Assembly: GCA_011800155.1 (NCBI GenBank)
Contig: CM022373.1
Coordinates: 2,480,001-2,544,000, forward strand
Length of the DNA stretch: 64,000 nt
Direction: 5' to 3'
Origin: Flammulina velutipes
Lineage: Eukaryota; Basidiomycota; Agaricomycetes; Agaricales; Physalacriaceae
Positions 23,220-32,729 of the stretch are shown here, piece by piece (the stretch's first letter is position 1; each line of letters starts with the position of its first letter). The notes below the pieces were generated by a model. The model searched no databases. It saw nothing but the letters and a program-made list of their open reading frames with translations, and was not told where the DNA came from. A program made the translations under genes and the position numbers.

Positions 23220-24631
23220 ATGGCATCGTCGAACAGACTGAGTCTCAGGCGCTGGCGCTCTCTCCCAGCTCCCCTCTTCTTCTTCTCTTTACTCGTCCTC
23301 GTTCTCCTCCCCGAGCTCTGTGTCAACGTCAACGCGCGGTACGTCCTCTTTCTCCTCCTCCCTCCTCACAATATTGATATCCCATGACACAGTCCCTATG
23401 AATCCCCCACCCACGATCTCACCACCCGCGCCTCCCAACGCATCATCGACGGAAAGACCTACACCGTCGAACGCCTCTCAGCCGTCGAACAAGGCTACCT
23501 CTCCGAAACGTTCAAAATCTCCGGCGGGTTCCCCTCCTCCTCCTCTGGCGGACGCGTCCCCGCCATCCTAAAGATCGCCAAAGTCAAACTCGAAGACGGC
23601 GTAGAATCGGATGATTCGGACGAGTATGAATATGCGGAGTCGGAGCTTATGGGGAGCGCGGAGCAGGAGGTTGGGTATTTGAAGAGGGTGGGTTGTTTTG
23701 TTCTTCTCTCAAGTATGGTGGCTGACGAGTGGGATAGCCCTCGATTGACCTATACCTCCACTATGAATGGGTCCCCAAGGACAAGAAGAAAAAAGGCGGA
23801 GAGGGCGCGGCGTACATCGTCGTTAAAGATGTCACGGCAATGGAGGAGCCATATAACCCTCTCTACAAGATATACCTCCAGAACCGGAACGTCAAAGCCA
23901 AGGACCTAACCGAGGCGGCGCTGGAGACGACTTTTGACACGCTCAAGGATTTCGCTGAGAAGGAGGAGCTTCTGTGCGTTCCCCCCTCATCCGTCACCAT
24001 TCACATACTAACTTGGGGGTGTGGTTGAAAAGGTACCACGATAATCACCAGCGGAACGTCTACTTCCTCAACACGCTCAAAAAAGCCATGCCTATCGACT
24101 GGGGCCCAAAGGGCCTGCAGCCGGGCGTCGAGGCGGTTAGCGGCGCGGAGCGCATCAGGGGGTTCGTGCAGGATCTCAAGCAGAGTCTGAAGGATCCATA
24201 TTCGATTCGCGCGCTGGAGGAGGAGCTGCTTCGGCATGGGGAGGATTTGAGAGAGTGAGTTATCTCTGTCTCCCTCTCCCTCTCTCTCTTCTGAGCTGAG
24301 CTATTCACAGGGGCGACACGGATAGGACTGAGGAGTTCGAAGGGGAGGAGTATGAGCTTCAGCGGATTGATATCAACGAGAACCGTAAGACGTTTAAGAT
24401 CAAAGGTGGGTATAATGGCCAGCCTGCGTTGATGGTGGTTATCTTTGGAGAGGAGGCGGGTATGGATGTGGAGGATCAGTTCAAGGAGGTTAGTGGTTAG
24501 ACTTACAATTGCGAGATTCGGATGAGGGTAGCTGATAATTGTTCTGTCGTTAGGATGGGCGGTTCTTGGCCTCTGAAACGAGGGATGACACGGATTGGTA
24601 TTCTATCGTCATCAAAGACAAGAAGAATTGA
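23220..24631 (+). CDS. Kinase-like protein with signal peptide, copy 2
   Basis: Six exons (23220-23338, 23393-23687, 23738-23973, 24033-24254, 24311-24488, 24554-24631) give 375 residues, with the same intron positions as copy 1. A textbook signal peptide is seen: basic RLSLRRWRS, then LFFFSLLVLVLLPEL, then a small-residue cleavage region before PYESPTHDL. Kinase-fold residues are conserved: RVPAILKIAKV (Lys), YEYAESELMGSAEQE (Glu helix), HDNHQRNVYF (catalytic loop), IDWG (metal). The C-terminal region (GGYNGQPALM and DGRFLAS) is shared with copy 1 and may be a family-specific cap. Conservation of active-site residues across two diverged copies suggests activity, in the secretory pathway or outside the cell. 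Family name not recognised. Confidence 0.82.
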
Positions 24632-25925
24632 TTTGGTGGATACGCGACGGTATGACTCAAAAAATAATAGACTTGAATACTAATGCAAGTGTTCTGTGTC
24701 GTACCCTGTGGAGAAAGATTGAGTTTGGAAAATGTCTATGGGCTGCTTATCTTCTTAAAGTTCCTCCCCTTCATATGTAGCCCATCGATGCAGCATGTGT
24801 AAAGGTAAAGCGAGGCAAGCGAATTTAACTCACAATCATCGTCCGTCTTCCGCGGAAACTGAAGCACATCCATGGACTTTTTCCCCCCTCAACTATCTGG
24901 CGGTGATCCCGCCATGGCTCGCTCAAACCTTCGCACCATCTCACCCTGGATATCACGCCGATATTCTTTATATATGGCGCACGACAGCTTTTTTCTTTCT
25001 TTCTTTTGACTTTTGATTATGTAGCGGCACCACCAAGCTCCCACATCTTTTTCAAGCTGGGTAATTTCTCCTCACCGAAGTACAAGTTTAAAGAGAAATC
25101 GACCGAACCCAAATACCGCACGCGCTGGGATGGAGGGAGATACTTACTACTGAGCTGGTCCTCTCTCTCTATTCAACGCGCTGTCGCGTTTCTTGGATAC
25201 GGACCGGTATAAAAGAAGGTGAGGTTGGGCCCGTTCATTTAGTATACAACTCCGGATACTGAATGACCTTGATAAGTCTATTCCAGTAGGAAACTTGGCA
25301 ACGGAAAAAGGGAGCAAGAAACTAGATGCCTTTCGATTACGAACCTGGTATGGGGGCCTTAAGTTTCCGCCTCTGAACAAACGGTAGGTATCCTCCCTTT
25401 CTCATGGCGTATTCAAGTTGGATCCAGAGCGACATTAGGGAGCCGAGTCAAGAAAACAGTCCACCCTCCGCGTCGGCGAGGACCACGATGCGGAACGTAG
25501 AGGGATGGTTAACGTTTTAAGGCCCGGGGATTCGAGACGAGTGAGGCCCAGCTCAGTCTCAGTAGTATCAAGATCCACAAAGAAGATCGGCGTGATGTCA
25601 ATCCACTGAACGCGAGAATTGACGTGATGGTGGGGAGCCAAAGGAAAGGACGAGGGAAGTAGGCAGCAAGAAGAAATTTGGCAATGGAGCAAGAAACCGG
25701 AACGATTTTACGGACTTGAGCTGATATGGGATGGGGGCCTTTCCGACTCAGCTTCCTCCCTTTCTCGTGGCGTGTGTGCTTTGGCAGCCAATGGGAGGAG
25801 AAATGGTACATCATTTCCAAGTAGATTTTCGACAATCATCCACTAGCACTGCTGCGAGTATCAAATAGATCATTATCACACCTACATATCACACCTACAT
25901 ATCTCATCTAGAGTTCAGCATACGG
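24632..25925. other. Intergenic with diverged repeat, 5' flank of retrotransposon
   Basis: No gene supported. Segments about 25300-25450 and 25675-25800 share the order ttggcaa-gga, gagcaagaaac, atgggggcctt and cctccctttctc-tggcgt, so they are diverged direct copies of an unknown unit. Confidence 0.45.
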
Positions 25926-25930
25926 CACGA

Positions 25931-26167
25931 TGTAAGCCTGGTCCCCCAGTTTACTACATATACACACTTTCCTACACTGCCACTGAACCATTATTTACGA
26001 TCATTTTCCATTCGTTGCTCTTTACTCTGTATTGCACGCAACGAAGGTACATAACTTATCTCTCTCTTGTATCACTAGCTGACTCTGTATTGCACGCAAC
26101 GAAGATTCTTTTGTCCTGTCTGTCTTGCCCGTTTAGTGTTGGTTGTCGTTTACGCGACACCCTTCCA
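25931..26167 (+). repeat. 5' LTR (237 bp)
   Basis: Starts tgtaagcctggtcccc and ends acacccttcca. Contains an internal 23-bp direct repeat (26024-26046 and 26082-26104; begins actctgtattgcacgc). Matches the 3' LTR base for base on visual comparison. Confidence 0.97.
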
Positions 26168-26473
26168 CTTTTTTTTTGACACCGACAACCTTCGTACCGG
26201 CAGCCATCGTACTGGGATCACCCACTACGGAACGGTTCCAGCTGGATACTAGTCACCACGTCCTACTCACGTAGACAACCGTCAACGCCAACCCCACTGG
26301 TCACCCGTGCACACCACCGCCGTCACCGTTCCCCATCACCTGCTGTTTCCACTGATTCAGACCTCTCGTCGCTGCCACCGTCCCCCACCACCGATACCAT
26401 TACCGATTCTCCACCAGAGTCTCGCATACCGTCACCGTCACTGCCACTGCCACTGCCACTGCCCTCACCCACC

Positions 26474-29400
26474 ATGTCTTCCACAACCCCCACAACCGCA
26501 TCCGTCAAACAGGCGAAACTCAAGGACTGTCCAATCCTCTCTGCAGGAAAGGTCACTCCTGCCGTCTTCGTCGAATACTCTGACGCCTGTGAAAAATATA
26601 TGCGCCATGGCGCCATTGATGCCGCTGACATTGTCAAGTACGTCACCGACGGTCTCGAACAACCTATCCTGAAACAATGGTATCGGGCCGACAAGACCCG
26701 TATCAACGCTATGGGTCTTCCCTCCTTTCTCAAGGAGATTCAGAACCAGGTCTTGGATTTTGACTGGGACGTCAAACTCCTCGACTCCATTCAGCTCTCC
26801 CAACAGGGGAAGCGACCCTTTTGGGATTGGGCCATCTCGCTTCAGGATAGCAACGCCACCCTCTCCAACGCTGGTTCCACTCATGCTCTACCCGAGGCTG
26901 GACTTCGGCAACATATCATCTCACACATGAGTACCCGTCTTCGTGATAGTATCCGCAGTGAGCCTCCTCTCGCCAACTCCCTCTCTGTCTGGATGAAGGA
27001 GGTCAAGGCTCGAGAAGAGAAGCTCATCAAGGATGAAGATGAGGTCAGGAGAATTGTTTCCGAACAACGTGCCGAACGGACCCACCGGAAAGCTGCTGCC
27101 ACTCCTGCCCTACTCTCTCGCATTTCCAATCCCCCGCTCGCTCAACGTCTCACTTCCGCGCCTAGCGCTGGAACAGGCTATACTGTTGCGAGTGTCCCAA
27201 AGCTCACTGAAGCTGAACGCGCACTTCTCTCTACACACGAGGGATGTTTCAATTGTCGCACTTTTTACGCTGGTCATTATAGCGACTCCTGCCCAATGCG
27301 CAGTCTTCCTCCCCCCAACAACCGTGTCAACCCTGCCACCTATCGTCCCCTCACTCTTGACATGGCGTTAGCCGCAAAACCTGCCACCGTCAAGAAAGAA
27401 ACCTCGGGCGCTGTCTACACCACCCAGATCGAGGACGTCGATGATTCGTCTGATGACTCGTGCGTCCCTTTCACTGTCCCCCACCTCATCCCTCACATGA
27501 CCATCACTGGTCCCGCTATACGCGACTTCCCCATACCCATTAAACCGCTCATTGACCATGGTTGCCCCTCTACAGTGATTGACGACCAGCTGGTCACCCA
27601 GCTTGGTCTACGTCGTTTCCAGTTACCCTTGCAAGAGGATAATTTGGCGTCGCTGTCGGGTCATGGGCTGGGTTCGCGGGAGTATGTGAAGCTGCAAGTG
27701 TCGTCGAAAGATGGGAGCTGGACCTCGGGTGTTCATCGAGCAAAAGTTCTTCATAACTGTACCATTCCCCTTATCCTCGGACTACCCTTCCTTTTACAAG
27801 AAAAAATCGTTGTTGACGCTGAACTCCGCACTGCCATCGATAAGCGAACTGGATTTGACTTGCTGAACCCCCCACTAGATCCTCCTCGTGAGTGGGCCTC
27901 TGATAAACCTGCACCACCCCCACCACCTGCCATCAAGAAACCACCAAAACCCAAACGAGACTTTACAGTTCCTCTCGCTCATACTCTCCTTCCCGCTGCG
28001 GTCATGCTACAAGTTCGTGATCGAATGGAAACCCTAGCCTTCGAAGCGCACCTCAAGCAAAAGGATGCAGAGATGAAGGCGCGCTACACGGATCTTTTCA
28101 CCCATCGTCTCCCTGATGTTGGAGATATTCCCGACCACATCTATCATCGCATACGACTCAAAGACCCCACCAAGGTCAACAATGGTCGTGGTTACGCAGC
28201 TGCCAAGAAGAACCAGGCAGCTTGGAAAGCCCTCCTCGACGATCACCTAGCAGCTGGACGTTTACGTCCATCGTCTTCGGAGTACGCCTCTCCATCCTTC
28301 TGTGTACCTAAATACTGGAATGGAGTTCCCGACCACACTGTCCCACCTCGCATGGTCAACGACTATCGTGAACTCAACAAGAACACTGTCCGTGATCGTT
28401 ATCCCCTGCCCCGCGTTGACGATATCCTCGCCGACTGCGGGAAAGGAAAACTCTGGGCCAAACTCGACATGACCAACTCATTCAGCCAAACCCGCGTACA
28501 CCCCGATGACATCCATCTCACTGCTATACGCACACCCTGGGGACTCTATGAATGGGTCGTCATGCCACAGGGTGGGTGCAACGCTCCTGCCACTCATCAA
28601 CGCCGTATGACAGATGCCCTTCGACACCTTATCGGGGAAATCTGTCACGTCTATCTAGACGATATCATCATCTGGTCTGACTCGCTCGAAGAACACACTC
28701 GGAATGTTGAGCTTGTCCTAGATGCCCTCCGTGAAGCTGGCCTCATTTGTAATCCAACGAAATCCGACCTCTTTCTCACTCGCGTAGAGTTCCTCGGACA
28801 CGTCATCTCTCGGGAAGGCATCGCTGCCGATCCCCGCAAGGTGGACCGTATTATGTCCTGGCCTACTCCGAAGACAGCCACAGACGTCCGCTCCTTTCTC
28901 GGATTAGTCCGATACATTGCCGTCTTCCTCCCAGCGCTAGCTGAACACACTGCCGTTTTGACGCCGTTAACAGCCAAGGAGTATAACAAAGCACTCCCTA
29001 CCTGGACGCCAGCTCATCGTATCGCATTTGACGCCATCAAAAAGCTAGTCCTCAGTCGAGAATGCCTCACAGTAATCGACTACGAGGATACCACCAAACA
29101 GATCTTTGTTACCACCGATGCCAGTGACCGCCGTACCGGAGCTGTCCTCAGCTTTGGAGAGACTTGGGAAACTGCCCGTCCCGTTGCCTACGAGTCTTAT
29201 CAGCTCAACAGCGCAGAGCGAAACTACCCCACACACGAGAAAGAACTCCTCGCCATCGTCAAAGCACTGAAGAAGTGGCGTAGCTCCCTTCTAAATGTCA
29301 CCTTCCAGGTCATGACCGATCACCGCACCCTCGAGTACTTCTCCTCACAGCAGGATATGTCTCGCCGACAAGCTCGCTGGGCCATGCACTTTGCCCAGTT

Positions 29401-31075
29401 CGACTTTGAAATCCACTATGTCAAAGGCGAAGATAACACTGTTGCCGATGCACTTTCCCGTTTACCAGACGAGCTGCCAACCATCCCAGAACCAGTCGTC
29501 ATCGCTGCCTGTTTAGCACGCTCTGGCACTGGGGAAGACCCAGTCCAATCTAGACGTGAACGCCTCACGGCTGCCTCCACGTCCATCGTCATCACCGCTG
29601 ATACTGAACTCCTTGAGAGTATCAAGAAAGGCTATACCGAGGATGATTTTTGCCAACAACTCCTCACCAACCTGTCCAGTACCGAAGGCGCCATGTTCGA
29701 TGTTGCTACAGGCCTTCTCTATGTTGGTCGACGACTCGTCATCCCGCGCGTCCTCAAGGTCCGCGAACTTCTATACAGTCTCGCGCATGATGCGCTAGGT
29801 CATTTTGGGTTTGACAAAAGCTATGCTGCCTTGCGCGGATCCTACTACTGGCCAAACATGCGCCGTGACTTGGAGGAAGCCTATATCCCGTCATGCACTG
29901 ATTGTCAACGCAACAAGAGTCGTACCTCCAAAACACCTGGTCCCCTTCATCCACTTCCTGTCCCAGATAACCGCTTCGATGTCGTTGGTCTTGACTTTGT
30001 CGGACCACTCCCCGTCGAGAATGGGAAGGATACTATCGTCACCTTCACTGACCTCCTTGGAGGCGCAGACATTCGCATGGCTGCTATCACCTCCACAATC
30101 ACCGCCGAAGAGTTTGCTGTGGTCCTCTTCGACGAATGGTATTGCGAGAACGGTCTAATGCTGCAACTCGTCTCTGACCGAGACAAACTTTTCATATCCA
30201 AGGTTTGGGCCGCGCTCCACAAGCTCACTGGCGTCAAGCTGAAGATGTCCACCGCATATCATCCCGAGACTGATGGCGGAAGCGAGCGCACCAACAAAAC
30301 AGTCAATCAAGCTCTTCGATATTATGTCGATAGACAACAGAAGGGATGGCTCGCTGCTCTACCTCGCACTCGTTTTGCCATCATGAACACTGTCAACGCG
30401 TCAACTGGATACTCGGGTTTCCAACTGAAAACTGGTCGCTCACCTCGTATTATTCCCCCACTTGCTCCCTTACCTGCCAATGCCACTCCGGAAGAGTCCA
30501 CCGCTCAAGCCATTATTGCGCGTATCACCACTGACGTCCAGGATGCCCAAGATAATCTGCTCGCTGCCAAAATCCGCCAGGCCTTCCACGCAAACAAACA
30601 TCGCGCTCCAGAGATCGCCTACGCTGTAGGAGACCAGGTCATGCTATCCACCAAGAACCGCCGAAACGAATATAAGCGAGCAGGAAAGAAACGCACTGCC
30701 AAGTTCATGCCCCGGAACGACGGCCCCTACACCGTCGTCAAAGCCTTCCCAGAAAAATCTGAATACACCCTCCAACTCCCTGGCCATCGTCGCACGTTCC
30801 CCGGATTCCACGCTTCCCTCCTTAAACCATACCACCCAAATGATCCTGCACTGTTTCCCGAACGAGAACTACCCAAGCCTGGTCCTGTCGTCACTGAAGA
30901 TGGGATTGAGGAGTGGTCGGTCGAGAAAATCATAGACTCAAAGCGCGCGGGCCGTGGAATGCGCTATCTTGTACGCTGGGCTGGATACGGAGTTGAACAC
31001 GACTCCTGGGAACCCGGATCTGCACTCAAGGACTCTATCGCACTGGACGCATGGGAGGCTGATCACTCAAATTAG
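26474..31075 (+). CDS. Gag-Pol polyprotein of the LTR retrotransposon
   Basis: One uninterrupted 1533-residue frame; Gag and Pol are fused without a stop or frameshift. Domains in order: capsid-like Gag (1-250); a zinc knuckle near residue 258 with spacing CX2CX6HX4C instead of CX2CX4HX4C; an aspartic protease-like site near 361 reading IDHGCPSTVID (DHG instead of D[ST]G); reverse transcriptase with YLDD near 728; RNase H (TTDASDRRTG near 880); integrase with an HHCC zinc domain (about 1100-1145) and D, D, E residues near 1173, 1233 and 1270; and a chromodomain (about 1480-1525; YLVRWAGYGVEHDSWEP). No internal stops, so it is probably competent for expression. The start is the ATG of MSSTTPTTAS, preceded by a long CAC-rich leader. 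Confidence 0.95.
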   Translation: MSSTTPTTASVKQAKLKDCPILSAGKVTPAVFVEYSDACEKYMRHGAIDAADIVKYVTDGLEQPILKQWYRADKTRINAMGLPSFLKEIQNQVLDFDWDVKLLDSIQLSQQGKRPFWDWAISLQDSNATLSNAGSTHALPEAGLRQHIISHMSTRLRDSIRSEPPLANSLSVWMKEVKAREEKLIKDEDEVRRIVSEQRAERTHRKAAATPALLSRISNPPLAQRLTSAPSAGTGYTVASVPKLTEAERALLSTHEGCFNCRTFYAGHYSDSCPMRSLPPPNNRVNPATYRPLTLDMALAAKPATVKKETSGAVYTTQIEDVDDSSDDSCVPFTVPHLIPHMTITGPAIRDFPIPIKPLIDHGCPSTVIDDQLVTQLGLRRFQLPLQEDNLASLSGHGLGSREYVKLQVSSKDGSWTSGVHRAKVLHNCTIPLILGLPFLLQEKIVVDAELRTAIDKRTGFDLLNPPLDPPREWASDKPAPPPPPAIKKPPKPKRDFTVPLAHTLLPAAVMLQVRDRMETLAFEAHLKQKDAEMKARYTDLFTHRLPDVGDIPDHIYHRIRLKDPTKVNNGRGYAAAKKNQAAWKALLDDHLAAGRLRPSSSEYASPSFCVPKYWNGVPDHTVPPRMVNDYRELNKNTVRDRYPLPRVDDILADCGKGKLWAKLDMTNSFSQTRVHPDDIHLTAIRTPWGLYEWVVMPQGGCNAPATHQRRMTDALRHLIGEICHVYLDDIIIWSDSLEEHTRNVELVLDALREAGLICNPTKSDLFLTRVEFLGHVISREGIAADPRKVDRIMSWPTPKTATDVRSFLGLVRYIAVFLPALAEHTAVLTPLTAKEYNKALPTWTPAHRIAFDAIKKLVLSRECLTVIDYEDTTKQIFVTTDASDRRTGAVLSFGETWETARPVAYESYQLNSAERNYPTHEKELLAIVKALKKWRSSLLNVTFQVMTDHRTLEYFSSQQDMSRRQARWAMHFAQFDFEIHYVKGEDNTVADALSRLPDELPTIPEPVVIAACLARSGTGEDPVQSRRERLTAASTSIVITADTELLESIKKGYTEDDFCQQLLTNLSSTEGAMFDVATGLLYVGRRLVIPRVLKVRELLYSLAHDALGHFGFDKSYAALRGSYYWPNMRRDLEEAYIPSCTDCQRNKSRTSKTPGPLHPLPVPDNRFDVVGLDFVGPLPVENGKDTIVTFTDLLGGADIRMAAITSTITAEEFAVVLFDEWYCENGLMLQLVSDRDKLFISKVWAALHKLTGVKLKMSTAYHPETDGGSERTNKTVNQALRYYVDRQQKGWLAALPRTRFAIMNTVNASTGYSGFQLKTGRSPRIIPPLAPLPANATPEESTAQAIIARITTDVQDAQDNLLAAKIRQAFHANKHRAPEIAYAVGDQVMLSTKNRRNEYKRAGKKRTAKFMPRNDGPYTVVKAFPEKSEYTLQLPGHRRTFPGFHASLLKPYHPNDPALFPERELPKPGPVVTEDGIEEWSVEKIIDSKRAGRGMRYLVRWAGYGVEHDSWEPGSALKDSIALDAWEADHSN

Positions 31076-31362
31076 GTCTAACAACTTTTGATTGCCAGCC
31101 ACATGGCAAATGTCGAGGATTTTTTGACCGGGATTAAGAAATCCTTGGACTTTTCCTGAAATAGCCGGAGTTTCCCACGGTAATTGCCGGGCAGTAACCG
31201 GTTGGACATGGTGGTCCAAGATCAAGAGCTTCGGTGACGTGACACTGTTACTTCATCACACTGGACACTCGGACTCAAGCGTTCAATTCTCACTCGAGCC
31301 ATTTACTTTTTTGCACGTACTCTTTTTATTTTTTTAACGGAATGTTTCAGAGGGGGGAGGGG

Positions 31363-31599
31363 TGTAAGCCTGGTCCCCCAGTTTACTACATATACACACT
31401 TTCCTACACTGCCACTGAACCATTATTTACGATCATTTTCCATTCGTTGCTCTTTACTCTGTATTGCACGCAACGAAGGTACATAACTTATCTCTCTCTT
31501 GTATCACTAGCTGACTCTGTATTGCACGCAACGAAGATTCTTTTGTCCTGTCTGTCTTGCCCGTTTAGTGTTGGTTGTCGTTTACGCGACACCCTTCCA
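31363..31599 (+). repeat. 3' LTR (237 bp)
   Basis: Follows the polypurine tract directly and is followed by the CACGA target duplication. Same length and sequence as the 5' LTR by eye, including both internal 23-bp units. Confidence 0.97.
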
Positions 31600-31656
31600 C
31601 ACGAATGAAAGCGGGACACACATACAATACATATTTCATCCTTTCCTACTCGCTCA

Positions 31657-32124
31657 TCATCGTCTCTTCCCCACCTCCCCCTGTACCTTCTCCCAAATGG
31701 TACGAACATGCGGCTGGACGTTCCTCTCCCACACCTCACGCAGGATACCTTGGGAGCGGGCGAGGTACGGGGCGCCCAGCTCATCTATGCTTTCCGTGTA
31801 CCCCCGGATCTTCTCCAGGTAGGGCGCGCTCCAAGCAAGGTGGGGAGCGGCCCATTCCTGCGCTGCGGAGACGCGTGCGCATACCGGGTCTGCAGCGGGA
31901 CAGGCGTATTGGACGTAGAGAGTGAAGAGGAGTGCGAGGAGGATGAGGATTGTTGATGTCGTCAACACACTTGTGGATGGTGGAGATAGTGGGGTCTTTG
32001 GATTTTGTGGTTTGGTAGGCGTACTCCGCAGCTCGCCCAATTCCGTCTTTTGTAGGCGCTTTGGTTTGGGGGAGGTACGGCGGCTCGTTGTGGAGGCGGG
32101 GAGTTTCTTGGGTGGGAGGACCAT
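31657..32124 (-). CDS. Small single-TM protein, paralogue of the gene at 32730
   Basis: Single exon, 155 residues, start MVLPPKKLPAS. Layout: basic, Pro/Lys-rich N-terminus, one TM helix (TILILLALLFTLYVQYA), then CPAADPVCARVSAAQEWAAP and amphipathic helices (YLEKIRGYTESIDEL). The N-terminus, TM position and Cys-x-Val-Cys-like CP...PVC segment parallel the larger divergent gene (MVQPPKK..., CPHDYEWENPVC). The two face away from each other with two tRNA-Asn genes between them; the first tRNA starts only 53 bp upstream of this ATG. The retrotransposon lies about 50 bp past its stop. Function unknown; probably an ER membrane protein with a luminal or cytosolic helical domain. Confidence 0.8.
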   Translation of the reverse strand: MVLPPKKLPASTTSRRTSPKPKRLQKTELGELRSTPTKPQNPKTPLSPPSTSVLTTSTILILLALLFTLYVQYACPAADPVCARVSAAQEWAAPHLAWSAPYLEKIRGYTESIDELGAPYLARSQGILREVWERNVQPHVRTIWEKVQGEVGKRR

Positions 32125-32176
32125 GGTGTGTGGCAAAGGAGCTTGTATGACGCCATTGGGAAATACGAAGCTCATA

Positions 32177-32273
32177 TGCCCCATGGCTGAGTTGGTTACA
32201 GCGTCCGACTGTTATAGAAGAGTCAAATAAATTGACAATCGGAAGGTCGTGAGTTCGAGCCTCACTGGGGCAG
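32177..32273 (+). tRNA. tRNA-Asn(GTT), copy 1, intron 23 nt
   Basis: A cloverleaf can be folded: acceptor TGCCCCA/TGGGGCA, D-arm GCTG-CAGC, anticodon stem TCCGA/TCGGA, loop C-T-GTT-A, T-arm GTGAG-TTCGAGC-CTCAC, discriminator G. An intron (32215-32237) follows position 37, the canonical site. A T-run near 32300 can act as Pol III terminator. Confidence 0.97.
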
Positions 32274-32364
32274 ATAAGTCGAAATGGTACAGTTTACTTT
32301 TTAGTAGTGGAAAGGAAGGTGGCGCGCAAAGGAATGGTTTTTCAGGGAAAATATAGGCTTTGTA

Positions 32365-32461
32365 TGCCCCATGGCTGAGTTGGTTACAGCGTCCGACTGT
32401 TATATTGGTCAGTTGCACGATCTCAATCGGAAGGTCGTGAGTTCGAGCCTCACTGGGGCAG
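32365..32461 (+). tRNA. tRNA-Asn(GTT), copy 2, intron 23 nt
   Basis: Exons identical to copy 1; the intron (32403-32425) has the same length but a different sequence. TTTT at about 32493 downstream. Confidence 0.97.
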
Positions 32462-32729
32462 TGTATTGGACCGTGATCATTCTGGATACACAATGTTTTG
32501 TGCGAGAGAGCAGAAAGAACTGTAGTACCACAAGCCACATATCAAGATACGTGCACAGCAATGATTTATTTGTAGGTGACGAGTTATGACGTGACTGACG
32601 TGTCACCACCACTCACCTCTTCGTTCCTTACACTCGGCATCTCTGTGCATAAAGAAGAGCGCGCGGGACGCGAAGGCAAAAAGGTTCGCCTTCCCTCTAC
32701 CCCAAGGCTCCCAACTAATGTTCGGACAG

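Larger units (their letters stand above)
25926..31604 (+). mobile_element. Complete Ty3/gypsy LTR retrotransposon (chromovirus)
   Basis: A full element: 5' LTR 25931-26167, internal region with one long Gag-Pol frame, polypurine tract (gaggggggagggg, 31350-31362) abutting the 3' LTR at 31363-31599, and a 5-bp target-site duplication CACGA at 25926-25930 and 31600-31604. The LTRs begin TG and end CA, are each 237 bp and read as identical by eye, so insertion was recent. A C-terminal chromodomain places it among chromoviruses. No clear tRNA primer-binding site follows the 5' LTR (a T-run then gacaccgacaacc). It sits about 50 bp downstream of the stop of a minus-strand gene and 570 bp from a tRNA gene. 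Confidence 0.97.

Noticed and set aside
25931..26167. The two 23-bp units in the LTR as a CRISPR-like repeat
   Set aside because: Only two copies inside an LTR of a fungal element; no array.
32212..32612. Minus-strand frames reading RLELTTFRL-type peptides
   Set aside because: They are translations of the intron-containing tRNA-Asn genes, a known source of false proteins.
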